A DNA stretch of 64,000 bases, taken from NCBI GenBank assembly GCA_000711775.1, contig ARYC01000080.1, positions 1 through 64,000 on the forward strand, given 5' to 3'. Shown here piece by piece: positions 1-10,329 of this stretch (the stretch's first letter is position 1; each line of letters starts with the position of its first letter). The notes under the pieces are model-generated. The model made no database searches. It saw only the letters and a list, made by a program, of their open reading frames with translations, and was not told where the DNA came from. Made by a program: the position numbers and the translations under genes. The DNA comes from Oxytricha trifallax (taxonomy: Eukaryota > Ciliophora > Spirotrichea > Sporadotrichida > Oxytrichidae).

Positions 1-1055
1 TTTTTCAAAAATTTGTCCAGGGCCGAACCTTTCCCCGGCAAAATACAACTTCCATTTTATAATTCCTAAAAACACCCGAATATAAGGATTCTGGTCATTT
101 AGACCTCGCTGAACACGAATATAAAATCAGAATTGATTTATCTTCAAAACGCGCAAAGATATAAGCAAAATAAGCAATTTGCAGCAATTTCCTTATATAA
201 CCCTTGGCCCTTCATTTTTGGGTTTTTGAGGACCTCAAAAGATGGTCACGGAAATTCATGAGATGACCTGGAATTAAGAAAATCCACTAAACTTGGGCTC
301 CTGAGCAAGAGTGTGACGCTGGAACACCGTCATTTTCAAAAGTTATAGGGGTGTCATTTTGTCCATTTTTGGCTTTTTCAAAAATTCGTCCAGGACCGAA
401 CCTTTCCCCGGCAAAACACAACTTCCAATTTATACTTCCTAAAAACACCGAATATAAGGATTCTGGTCATTTAGACCACGCTGAACACGAATATAAAATC
501 AGAATTGATTTATCTTCAAAACGCGCAAAGATATAAGCAAAATAAGCAATTTTCAGCAATTTCCTTATATAACCCTTTGCCCTTCATTTTTGGGTTTTTG
601 AGGACCTGAAAAGATGGTCACGGAAATTCATGAGATGACCTGGAATTAAGATAATCCACTAAACTTGGGCTCCTGAGCAAGAGTGTGACGCTGGAACACC
701 GTCATTTTCAAAAGTTATAGGGGTGTCATTTTGTCCATTTTTGGCTTTTTCAAAAATTCGTCCAGGGCCAACCTTTCCCCGGCAAAACACAACTTCCAAT
801 TTATAATTCCTAAAAACACCGAATATAATGATTCTGGTCATTTAGACCACGCTGAACACGAATATAAAATCAGAATTGATTTATCTTCAAAACGCGCAAA
901 GATATAAGCAAAATAAGCAATTTTCAGCAATTTCCTTATATAACCCTTAGCCCTTCTTTTTGGGTTTTTGAGGACCTCAAAAGATGGTCACGGAAATTCA
1001 CGAGATGACCTGGAATTAAGCAAATCCACTAAATTTGGACTCCTGAGCAAGACTT
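1..1055. repeat. ~372-bp tandem satellite, about 2.8 copies
   Basis: The phrase GTCCAGG recurs at 15, 388 and 760, and CTCCTGAGCAAGA at about 299, 671 and 1041, giving a unit of 372-373 bp. Copies differ by a few substitutions and 1-bp indels. The left end is cut by the window edge; the array stops sharply near 1055, where TBE sequence begins. The short ORFs inside are repeated in every unit and show no protein-like features. Tandem germline-limited satellites of roughly 380 bp have been described in Oxytricha; whether this is the same family I cannot test here. Confidence 0.9.
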
Positions 1056-1099
1056 ACTTTAGATGGATGTATGCTTATTCAGTTCCTATAGTCAGTTGT

Positions 1100-1420
1100 C
1101 ATAGATTTTTTCATTCCGTGCTTCTTTTTTTTCAGTAGATATTTAATTTCTATTCTTGTTTCATTCTTTAATTTCTTCATTTAAGTTCTCAGGTTTAGAG
1201 CTCCAAGCTTTCTAATTTAGTAGTTTCCATCTGACAACTCATGTTTTAGTTTTGATTGAATGTAGAGAGCCTTCTCTGGATCACTCATAGCATCATCACA
1301 GAGGTTCTTTGCTGATTTTTTAAGATAGTTAGACATCTCGATCATTCTCATTTCATTAGACTTAAAAGCTTCTTTCTCTTCACTTATCAATTACTTTAAG
1401 AATGATATTTTTATTCCTTC
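1100..1420 (-). pseudogene. TBE 22-kDa-type ORF remnant
   Basis: On the minus strand, around 1250-1370, the translation includes DDAMSDPEKALYIQS and a following ELSDGNY, matching YDAMNDPEVSLYLPT and KLPERNYFF of the intact TBE copy at 34123-34545. The reading frame is broken downstream of this block and the 3' part runs into the satellite junction. Its function in TBEs is unknown. Boundaries are approximate. Confidence 0.7.
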
Positions 1421-2295
1421 TTGTGCATGCTAGAACAATCCAATTATGGTTATTAAGTTAGTTATAAGATAAAACTTACCTGCTATACCAAGTATCTATT
1501 AAGATCTCCTTTAATCTAGATTTTCCTATTAAATCTCGAGATTTAATTCTATTCATTGCATCATTCATAGATTCCATATTGATTCCAGTTTCTATATATG
1601 TTTATGAAATTCAATATTATGGATATCCATTCTGAAATTACTAAAATTTTACTAAAAATTTGGGACATCCACTTAAACGTCAACCAGAATCAGATAAATA
1701 TATAAAGATTGAGGAACTTTCTCCAAGTTTCAAAGTTTGACTTCCATTTTTATCAAAATTTCTCCTAATTTGCTCCTAATAATAATTAATTTAATTAGGT
1801 GGTGCTCCTAAATTATTTAAAACTTAATTATGAGGTTTAATTAAAGTTCAAAACCGTATTTGGTGGTGCATTAAAAAAATTAAATTTTAAAAATAACCTT
1901 CCTTAATTTACGAGATCAGATTTAGGATCACCATATAATCACAAAACACATTTAGGTGCATTTTAATGATTAAAATTGATGAATTAGCATATATATTATT
2001 TCAAAAACTTATGTCTTTCACTCTGTTCCTATTAAACCTCTCTACATCTTTGAGGATATGCTTTTGCTTGTGTATAAAGGTAGAATTTAAGCAGCATATA
2101 TAACTATTAAAAGTATTTATAAAATGAGCGGCAACTTACTTAGAAAAGCGGAATTGCTTGGCATAAGCCAGCAAAAACTTTCCTTTATGAATCAAATAAA
2201 AATTAAGACTTTTGATGCCTCTACCTAGTACAAACCTGATATTCTCTAACCTTAGGTTTCAGACTTTGAATAGCAATTCAGTTGTTAAATAGAAA

Positions 2296-3501
2296 TGCAA
2301 AGCACAAATAAAAATGGTTTAAGAGGAGGAAGAGAAAAAAGAAGTTAAGGCATTGCATTAATGTGAAGAGTGTGAGAAGAACTTCACTTATAAATATGCT
2401 CTTAAGCGTCATATTTTATAGTAGTATTCTAACAAGCCCAAGCTCTATCTTAAGCATGATAAGATAGATGGAAAATATTTCTGACCTTATTGTAATTAGG
2501 CATATAATCATTCAAGGGATTAAAAAGTTCACCTATAAAACCATCATGGAAAGAAGCTTGAAATCATAGATCCTGAGACTGGTGAGATCTTCCTTCAAAA
2601 AAGAAAGCCTAGAGACCATTTAGAAACTTTAGAAATAAGAGTTAACAAAGCAAATAAGCTTATTAAAGCAGTGAGAAATCTCCCTGCCTCTGAAACAGTA
2701 AAAATAACACTTAAGATTTAAGTACTAAAACTTCCAATATTGAATATAATTTAAGTCATAACAGAGAAGCAGTTTGCATATAAAATATATCCTTTCAACT
2801 ACTTCAAATGCGATGAAAAGTATCAAATGGAATTCGTAAATGAATACCAAACACTTACTAAGTCAAGAGATAGACAGATAATATTTATAATAAAGCTAGA
2901 TGCTATTCTGCTTGCTCAAGATCATGTAGCTTTTCGTCTCCCTTTAAACTAAATGACTTTAAGAGACTACATTTAAGATTAAAGGATACCAAAGTAGTTA
3001 ACTCTTATTCTTACAAATGTTTGCAAAGGCATTGAAGAGCTGCACACTTTAGGGTATGTTCATAGAGACTTGAAGCCTGAGAATATTATGCTTGACTTTT
3101 CACCTCTCATAGTAGTAATAATTGATTTCAATAGATCATAGAGAGTTGAAGCTTCGGGACTTGGCAACGTTTATGGTATTCCTGAATACTTTCCAGAAAG
3201 GGAGGACTGGAGAGATGGTGATATTAAATGTGATGTATGGGCTCTAGCAGCAATTATTGCTGAATGAGATATGGCAAGAAATGATTACTATAGCTGGAAG
3301 AGAGAGAAAGATTCAAAGCAGAGAATAAAGCATTATCTAGACTAGAATAAGATAAAAGGTAAAATGAAAGATATGGCTTAGTAGATAATCATAAAGCCTA
3401 ACCATAGAGCGGACCATACAATATATTAAATTGTATGTTGGATAGGAGAAATAAAGTTTAGAAAGTTGCCTCATGATGCCAAAGTACTGTTTGAGTGAAT
3501 A
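2296..3501 (+). pseudogene. TBE C2H2 zinc-finger/kinase ORF remnant
   Basis: Translation with TAA/TAG as Gln gives two zinc-finger-like blocks (CEECEKNF..., KLYLKHDKIDGKYF) and a protein-kinase-like domain with HRDLKPENIM near 3066-3095, a DFN triplet near 3125, PEYFPEREDW and a conserved C-terminus ending LPHDAKVLFE. These match the intact ORF at 31955-33232 throughout. It is broken by TGA codons, for example where the intact copy has Cys in ECDM (here GAATGAGAT) and in the second finger, plus frame slips near the start. It is a pseudogene in the same orientation as its host element. Confidence 0.85.
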
Positions 3502-3640
3502 GTAAAAATAAAACACCTCTAATAAACACTAATTTACATTTTATTTAAACCCTATTAAAACCCTAATAAAACATGCACTAATAGTCTACTTTTAATAATC
3601 AAAAATTCAATCAAACTACTGAAAGGGTTTTGGGGCTTTG

Positions 3641-4360
3641 ATTGATGAGTAAGTATGTTAGACATCGAATTTTGTGTTCAAAATATTGGTAGTTATAGTT
3701 TGCCATTTTTTTATGATAGTGAGCTCATATAATTAAAAATTTTATTTGATTATTTATACTTTCACATTAAAGTTAAGTTTATTTTTCCCTGGATGTTATA
3801 AACTTGTTTTCCATTTACAACGATTAGCTTATTTGAAATTCTCTTTTGAATTAGCTCTTTTTCGTTTAAATTGGCCGAATTTAATTTTCACTATAGTAAT
3901 CATTATATAAGCCAAGCTAAGATAATTAAGTAACAATAGAAAGAATTCAACATCTTTTTAGTAAGATAAAATTCAAAGAACTGCTACATGACTCTACGCT
4001 TGCGTTTTTGTGAATTATTTTTAAAATCGCATCTTATAGTCACTTAAATTTCTAAAATTCAATTTATAAACTCTTACATAAGCCCTATTAAAACCCTTAT
4101 AAATTATGCGTTAATTACAGCCTTTTATCAATAAAATTTTAATTAAGCTACTAAAGGGTTTAGAGGTTTTTATTAAATTTGGCTCCTGATCAAGAGTTAA
4201 TTATTTATTTAAGTATTTTAAGTCTTCTATTATTTTTATGAATCCTCTATTCCTTTTTTATCGTACAATAATAAACTATTTAGTTTTTTAATTAAAATAT
4301 CTTTTCCCTTTCTAGAAAATTAAAAATTAAGTGTTTTATTATTTTATTATTGATATAAAA
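3641..4360. other. No gene; second decayed TBE-end-like block
   Basis: AT-rich and without a convincing ORF. Positions about 4070-4175 repeat the layout of 3540-3637: CCCTATTAAAACCC, a Leu/Asn-poor spacer, then CTAAAGGGTTT(A/T)GGGG-like sequence. Just after it, 4174-4197 (TTAAATTTGGCTCCTGATCAAGAG) resembles the satellite phrase at 1030-1053, so a fragment of satellite may lie on the far side of the decayed insertion. Confidence 0.5.
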
Positions 4361-6241
4361 ATGTAAAATATACAAAACAAAGGTTTACAAACTTAGTTAG
4401 AAAGGGGGTGTTATTTAACACTGCTCACACATGTTCCTATTGCTAACACATTTTAACTTTTCTCTTTTTTTATCATGAAGTCTGGCAAGACAAAACCTTA
4501 TATTGAAACTAAAAATTGGCCTCCATATAGGCATTATAAATAAATTTTTACTTTTTATAGTTAAATTTAGCTAGATTTTATTTTAATTTTTTCTCTATGA
4601 CTCAACAATAGCCTTTCTCAAATTATTTTGCTGTAAAGCATTTATAATTATCAATGGCTAAACCAATATTAGAAATAAAAATTTGAGATACTTTATAAAT
4701 TGTTATAAGTAATTTTTTAATAGCAATATAATTCTACTATATAATAGTCTTATTACTTAACTCGAAAAATTTTATTTACGGAGTCTACTTTTAAAAATAA
4801 ATGAAATATCATAATTTGTTATTATAAATATTTCTTAAAATTACAATAAAATTTAGCTAAGATTAACTATAAAAATTAAATTTTATTTTATAATGCCTAA
4901 ATGTAGGACTATTTGTAGTTTCAAGATAAGGTTTTGTCTTGCCAGACTTCATGATAAAAATAGAAAAAAATTAAAATGTGTTAGCAATTGGGACATGTTC
5001 GAGCAAAGGTTTAATAACACCCGTTAGAAAGGTTGTTTAACAAATAGCATGAAAAACAGAAATAAGTAGATTAATTTTTACTAAAAAGAAAACAGGATAT
5101 TGAGAGTTCAAGAAAAGAACTTGATGAGAAGCATAGAGAAGCTGTTAACTAATTGCTATAAAAACATGAAGACAAACGTCTGATTGTTGAGAATAAGTTT
5201 GAAATGATTTAGGGTAAAGAAAGCGGAAGAACTTTACCTTTGAGTGAGAGATATCAATTATATTTTCATTGTATTTGGGTTATTATTTAAATTGAAAAAA
5301 AAACTCTATTCTTCAAGTTCTATAAAAATAAAATTCAATCTATGAGTTAGATTAATCTTACTGAGAAGCTTAGAATGACCAAGGAAGTTGCAGAGATTCG
5401 TAGAGATGAAAAACTTAAACAAATAAAATCAAAACTTTAGCACAAAGAAGAGTTATTTAATAGACAATAGAAACAGTAGCAAGTAAAAATTATGATAAAC
5501 TAGGAGCAATTTTCTATGAAAGTTAAGAATAAAGAAATCAACAAGGAACGCCAAAGAAGAAAGGAAGAGTATTAAAAAGAGCTGTACTAATTAAAACTAA
5601 TTGAAGACGATGAAAAATATAAGAAGCTTAAGGAACTGAAGTAGAAAGAAATTGATAAGCGAGTTAAGGAGCAAGTTAAAAATGAAACAGAGAAGCATAT
5701 GTTGTAAGAAGTTATAGAAGACATGTTCATAAAGAATCAGTTCGATATCAATACTTTGGAAGAGAAATCAAAGTAAATTGAAACAAATTAATCAGTAATT
5801 TCAACTTATCTCAAAATGAAAGGTAGAAAACGTCGAACTTAATCACAGTAAAAGATCACTATAAGTAAAGAAGCGCTTAATTGGATTCATAATGAGCCCA
5901 GACATTCAATAAGTTTTATCAAGTTTTCTGGTGATGAAATAGTCTGGTTCCCTAAAGTTTGCAGAGGCTGTGATAAAGTGTTCAACAAAGAAAAAATCTT
6001 CTTGTGCATATTTTGCGACCCTACTTGTGCTTATTGTGAAAAATGCGGGAGACCATAGAGGCAAGGCGAAGAGGCTCACTCCCATCCGCTTATGAGTTTG
6101 CTTCCTGATTTTGACAAGTATCAGGAGATACTGTTAACACCATAGAATTGCTAGGTTGGGGATATTGATAAAAATGTTGAGTGGAATACAGCATGCTATT
6201 CTTGTCATAAACAAGTTAAGAAAATAAGATAATATTTTTGA
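4361..6241 (+). CDS. Coiled-coil protein with Cys-rich C-terminus, split by one IES
   Basis: Begins ATG TAA AAT ATA CAA and ends at TGA 6239-6241. Removing 4396-5022 (one copy of a 10-bp direct repeat plus a 617-bp element) leaves 1254 nt, exactly 418 codons (417 aa), open throughout if TAA/TAG are Gln. Residues ~20-270 are charged, Lys/Glu/Gln-rich and heptad-like, so a long coiled coil is likely. The last ~100 residues carry clustered pairs: CRGC, CIFC, CAYCEKC, two His (HSH), and a final CYSC, which suggests zinc binding. I do not recognise the family. The exact frame closure is the main evidence that the gene is real and that the insert is removed. Confidence 0.75.
4406..5022. mobile_element. 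617-bp MITE-like IES with long inverted repeats
   Basis: The ends GGGTGTTATTTAAC... and ...TTAATAACACCC are inverted, and inverted similarity extends about 170 bp inward on each side (4406-4580 against 4855-5022), including the shared block TCTGGCAAGACAAAACCTTA. The element is flanked by perfect 10-bp direct repeats GTTAGAAAGG at 4396-4405 and 5023-5032. It sits inside a coding exon, and excision leaving one repeat restores the frame, so it behaves as an IES with a 10-bp pointer. No ORF is seen inside. Long terminal inverted repeats with a ~10-bp duplication recall Mutator-like elements, which is only an inference. Confidence 0.85.
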
Positions 6242-6689
6242 TTAAGAAACATCTTATCATTTAATCTGTAATATAATTTGTAGTTCATTTATATATTTAG
6301 GAAGTTAAGGTACTTTCAATTTTCTGTTTCTTAATATTCTAAATATATAGCATGGTCCAATGTTTTTGAGTATGCAATGTCTCAATAACATTTTTATATG
6401 TCATGAATGTGAGTTTAGAAGGCCAATTCATACTCTGCCTCATGGTTTAAGTGATGCAATATTTATGAAACTCGAAAATGACGGGCACCTTATTGTTAAT
6501 TGAATTAGTCAAGTTTATGTTTAAATATCAATTTAATATTAAGGGGAACATATTCTTTGAATGATTATTCTAAAAAGGTTAAGAATGAGTCTCGAATAAG
6601 TCACATTCAAAATGTAAGAACCCTCAATATGCTTATAAACTCTTAATTATAACATAATTATAATTTTAACTTTAACTTTGAAACAAACA
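6242..6689. other. Intergenic spacer
   Basis: AT-rich sequence between the TGA of the upstream gene and the RPB9 start. A short reading (around 6358-6500) contains CHECEFRRPI-like residues but is broken by TGA codons, so I do not call it a gene. No telomere-addition signal or other regulatory element can be pointed to. Confidence 0.4.
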
Positions 6690-7103
6690 ATGGCATTCAG
6701 AGGTATGAGATTTTGCAGGGAGTGTGACAACATGCTCCAGCCTAAAGAGAAACAGGATGGTGACGGTTCAACAGGAGGATATTTGATCTATGATTGCCGT
6801 ACCTGCGGGTACTCGGAGAGAGCCAAGCCTGGCGATGAGGCAGACAACTGTGTGTACAGAAGTGAGCAGACAAAGATGAGTGACAAGTTTCTAGTCGATG
6901 TCGAATGCATCAAAGATCCTTGTCTATCCAGAAGAATCGGTAGACCTTGCAAGAGATGTGGCTGCACCCTGGCTGTGACATTCACAAACCCTAGCAAAGA
7001 GAGAATGAACCTGATCTTCGTGTGCACTCAATGTACTTTGTACTGGAGAAAGGATGAACTCGATGAGAATGATGTAGCTTCATCAGGCAGCGATTCAGAT
7101 TGA
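6690..7103 (+). CDS. RPB9: RNA polymerase II subunit RPB9
   Basis: A 137-residue protein, starting at ATG 6690 and ending at TGA. The N-terminal zinc ribbon shows FCRECDNML...YDCRTCGY, and the C-terminal ribbon CKRCGC...FVCTQC; the block of Asp/Pro before the second ribbon (IKDPCLSR) is also RPB9-like. RPB9 is the small non-essential-type subunit at the jaw of Pol II that aids fidelity and TFIIS-stimulated cleavage. The acidic Ser/Asp tail DENDVASSGSDSD is an extension. The ORF has no introns or IESs and no TAA/TAG codons, and is clearly richer in G+C than its surroundings. TTG at 6678 is in frame but not a plausible start. Confidence 0.9.
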   Translation: MAFRGMRFCRECDNMLQPKEKQDGDGSTGGYLIYDCRTCGYSERAKPGDEADNCVYRSEQTKMSDKFLVDVECIKDPCLSRRIGRPCKRCGCTLAVTFTNPSKERMNLIFVCTQCTLYWRKDELDENDVASSGSDSD

Positions 7104-7523
7104 ACAAGATGAGGTGTCATCAACAAAATATTGCAGAGACTGAATTAGTTTATAAGCTTAATGTAGATATAACAACAAGAGATCACTTATATTGTATAGA
7201 AACTTAATTAACCAATAAGAATGTTTTGTATTTGAAGTATTAGAGAGGTAACCTTTTGATAAAATTTATGATTTTTTCTTAAACTTTTTTTATTTTGACT
7301 TATGATGTTTAAATAATTTTGCACCCTATTTTAAGTATTTTGATATAAATTAAATTTGATTTTCTAACAAGTTAATAAACAAATCAGTCGAAGCTCTCCA
7401 TTAACAAACTTATTGCCTTTTATGGTCTAGTCTTACCGACTAAAAGATATTTTAAGAATACTTTTCAAGGTGTCTGAATATGAGATACTTTTCTAAAAGA
7501 ATAGAGTCTCATTAATAATCATC
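7104..7523. other. Convergent intergenic spacer
   Basis: Space between the 3' ends of RPB9 and the MYB gene. AT-rich, no open frame of note, no repeat seen. It should hold both 3' UTRs and, if the genes lie on different macronuclear chromosomes, their telomere-addition sites. Confidence 0.5.
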
Positions 7524-9047
7524 TCATTAGATGATACCTGACATCAAGCTTCTTAAGAGATCTTCGCTTTTAGGTAGTGAACAGGAGTTAAGTGGACTAC
7601 AGAAAATGCTTAAAATTTAAATTGATAACTTACTTGTAATAAATAGATGGGAATTGAGGAATGCAAATGTATCTATTAAATTAAATTTTCCTTGCTGCTA
7701 ATTTAATATCAGAGTTGCCTTAATAATTTGATAAATTATGGTTGACAAATTTCTCAGTCAAGCTATTTTGATGAGAATTCAGAGTTAGTGGGAGTTACAG
7801 TTGAGAATCAGAAATGCTGGCATAGCTTTCACTTTCCTCGTTGCATGAAATCGGTTCATTTTTATCGACGGAAGTCATTTGAGAAGAGGGTGAAAGAGAA
7901 ATTTAAGAAAAGCTTGTGCCTTCATTTAAATCATTAGATGCCAAGTTAGTATTTGATTAAGGAGTCATTGAGGAGATGTGGGAACTGGCGGTAGTTTACA
8001 AACTTAGTTCTCTTCTTACGTTTCCTTAGTTTTTTTCGATTAACCTGAGAAGCCCCTTTTTGTCTCTCTTCTTTAAGTGGAAAAGAATTTGCTACTCAAC
8101 AGACAAAGGGGTGGAAGGGGGCTTTAACTTGTATTACTCAGATTTTGAGCTCTCAAGCTGTTAAGATGCCGCGAAGTGACCCTATCTTTGAATCTGTTTC
8201 TTGAGCTTAGAGTTGAATCGGTTTTTTATGGCGTTGTCGGTACGACCTGGTAGGTATTTTGCGATTTCACACCATCTATTTCCCATGTCAAGGTGCATTT
8301 AGAGGATGATTCTATCTTCCTCTTAAGACCACTTTTCCTTTTTGATAGATGGGTCTAGGTGGTTGTGCCATCTCTCACGACACTGCTTACCTATTCTCCC
8401 TGGTAAGGCAGCTGCAACGGTGCTCCAGTTACGAGGACCCTAGGTCTCAACCATTTAACGAAGAATTTCATCTTCTTCCCTGGTCCATGGACCTTTTGAC
8501 ACGAAGCAAGTATCTTTAAGCTCTAACCAACGGTTAAAACATTAGATTATCTAAGAAAGATAAAATAATTAAATAGTTGAAAATTTGATAGATTTCTGAG
8601 CGATCTCTCATAAACTTGCTTATCTTATTCCATTTTTAGTCGCCAAACTTCTCAACATATTTTAACAGCTTTGCGTCCTATAGTAAAAGATAAATTGAAA
8701 AAAGTTTCCTTACATCAAATGGGGTCCATTCTACCTTTTTCTTTTAAGATGCAAATATTTTATGCAATAGGGTAGTTGTACCTTGTAATTGCCGCTTATT
8801 CTAGGGGTCTTCAGGAATCAAATTCACAAACATTTTAATTAAAAGGTATGTTAGAGATTTTTATAACTAATTGATTTTGCTGCTTCCTGAATGAAATCGG
8901 AGCAACAGCATTTTCTTTGCCTTCAGCTTGTCTATGAGACGCCTCCTGTTTAATCTATAGGTTAGGCTCGTTCTTTAGTACTTGCAATAAAAGAGATGCG
9001 GATGATAGACTGCTGAATCTTGATAGAGGTGTGTTTTCACGTTACAT
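7524..9047 (-). CDS. Three-repeat MYB transcription factor
   Basis: Start ATG at 9047-9045 ([13 protein letters not shown]...), stop TGA at 7526-7524. Removing two GT-AG introns (8678-8713, 36 nt; 7597-7633, 37 nt) and two IES units (pointer AATCTA, 8543-8588; pointer CAATTA, 8786-8867) leaves 1323 nt = 441 codons, so a 440-residue protein. Three MYB repeats follow one another: R1 [17 protein letters not shown]...[11 protein letters not shown]2 [12 protein letters not shown]...[14 protein letters not shown]3 KEKWSQEEDRII...[12 protein letters not shown]. The spaced Trp residues and the recognition helices are typical of animal c-Myb and plant 3R-MYB proteins, which bind AACNG and regulate cell-cycle genes. 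The C-terminal half is Ser/Gln-rich without a known domain, and probably regulatory. It converges on RPB9. Confidence 0.9.
8543..8594 (-). other. IES in MYB R1/R2 junction, 6-bp pointer
   Basis: On the minus strand AATCTA occurs at both ends (plus strand TAGATT at 8543-8548 and 8589-8594). Joining at the pointer turns TCA GAA ATC TA + A TGT TTT AAC CGT TGG into SEIQCFNRW, the expected end of a MYB repeat. The 40-bp interior is nearly all A/T. Confidence 0.85.
8786..8873 (-). other. IES in MYB N-terminal region, 6-bp pointer
   Basis: CAATTA on the minus strand (TAATTG at 8786-8791 and 8868-8873) flanks 76 bp. Joining gives ...AAT CAA TTA CAA GGT ACA... in frame. A GT-AG intron starting at GTTATA is an alternative reading that also keeps the frame, so intron versus IES is not settled. 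Confidence 0.65.
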
Positions 9048-9060
9048 TTAATCAAATATT

Positions 9061-9694
9061 GGGGTGGGAAGTTTAATTTACTATTTTATGATAAATTTTA
9101 GGGAAGTTTCTTGCACTAAAAGAAATATTTTTCTTAAAATAAATTAATTTATATAACATCTATTAACCAACTTCCGGACTAGTTTCATTTTTATAATTAT
9201 AATTAATTTATGAATCAATTAGTCAATCCTCTATTAGCATGGATTATAAGCACTATCTAGTTTTTTGTGAATAACAGTTCATCTAAGAACTCTTAGGCAT
9301 TAGGCTGGAATTTATCCACAATATATATTTCTTAAGTATTTAAGATGAATCAAGCTATCTCAATTCTATTAGTTGTTATTTAATTCCAGGTACTACTCTT
9401 TCCTCCCCTTTTTCAATGAATATAAGTTCCGTGATAGTATGAAAGTAGTAACCATCCAACCATCTGTTATTATTATACTGATCTTTAAAACATCTTATCC
9501 AATTATATTTCTTAATACTCTTTCATTTTTGATATTAGCACTAAATTACTATTTTCTTGAACTACTTAAATGATGTAACAATATCCTCTTAATATTTAAT
9601 GAATCATAAAAATATTAAATTTTAGATTTTAAGTAAAATTTATTGAACTTTACATAAATAAAAAAGAGTGCAGGAAACTTCGCCCACCCCCCCC
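9061..9694. mobile_element. Short element with G-rich ends, copy 1
   Basis: Left end GGGGTGGGAAGTTT..., with GGGAAGTTTCTTGCAC repeated at about 9101; right end GTGCAGGAAACTTC followed by a C-run. The body (about 9130-9640) is similar to copy 2 at 17410-17861, for example the shared TATTTTCTTGAACTACTT and TCTTAATATTTAATG blocks. The inner plus-strand ORF 9373-9573 is hydrophobic, low-complexity and not kept in copy 2, so I do not call it a gene. It lies just upstream of the MYB start. Confidence 0.75.
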
Positions 9695-10328
9695 ATATAT
9701 TTTATAACCCATTTTAACTGAAAATTATTAGATTGACTTTGTTTATACTAATATAAAAATACTTTGATTGTGTTATTAGTTAACATTCGGTTTGTAGATA
9801 TTAAATATATACGGTTATGTGCTTAAAAATAAATTTTAATTTCTTACGGTTAACTTATTATTAATTTGTTCGCAAACTTTGTGAGCCTTAATCTACTAAC
9901 TTATTATCAGTCACTCACTTTGTATTTATAAGATATTATTTTACTGATTTTATAATCATAATCTTGAACCTTTATCTTTTTAATTGTTAAAATTTAACAT
10001 TTTCAGGGAATAATTTTTGCGTATAAAAATGAAGAAATATGAGGGTAGTAAGTTTTAGGTTGAGAGAGAAGATTAATTGATTAAGGAAGGTAACCAATCA
10101 ATAGCCCGCACATGGGACAGCTGCAGATTTTTCAGAGCCATTACTTATGGAAGAAGATTAAGAACTCTAACTGTGCATGTTATTCCCTAGCATCTAGTCA
10201 ACATCATTTTAGGTTTAATATTAAATTAGAAGTTACACTAAGTTTAATCCTTGAAACTTTTGGATAAATTAATCATATTTATATAAAAAATATAATCATT
10301 GTTGAACACAAGATTAATATAGGGGTAT
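9695..10328. other. AT-rich spacer with an uncertain small ORF
   Basis: From 10029 the plus strand reads MKKYEGSKFQVEREDQLIKE and continues for about 60 residues with only TAA/TAG (Gln) interruptions; the same stretch is also open on the minus strand as a possible 3' extension of the Gln-rich gene. Neither reading has a recognisable domain. I cannot tell which strand, if either, is coding. Confidence 0.3.
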
Positions 10329-10329
10329 G

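Larger units (their letters stand above)
1056..3640 (+). mobile_element. Decayed, truncated TBE transposon
   Basis: Contains, in order, a broken 22-kDa-type ORF on the minus strand, a broken C2H2-kinase (57-kDa-type) ORF on the plus strand, and a worn terminal repeat (AAGGGTTTTGGGGCTTTGATT, about 3617-3637). This is the mirror order of the intact TBE at 31880-35904. The transposase end is missing: satellite DNA abuts the 22-kDa remnant at 1055. Several in-frame TGA codons and frameshifts show that it is dead. The stretch 1750-1890 keeps GCTCCTAAT-type motifs also found between the two divergent ORFs of the intact copy. Confidence 0.85.

Noticed and set aside
6788..7027. Minus-strand ORF opposite RPB9
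   Set aside because: Antisense shadow of a well-supported gene; no motif.
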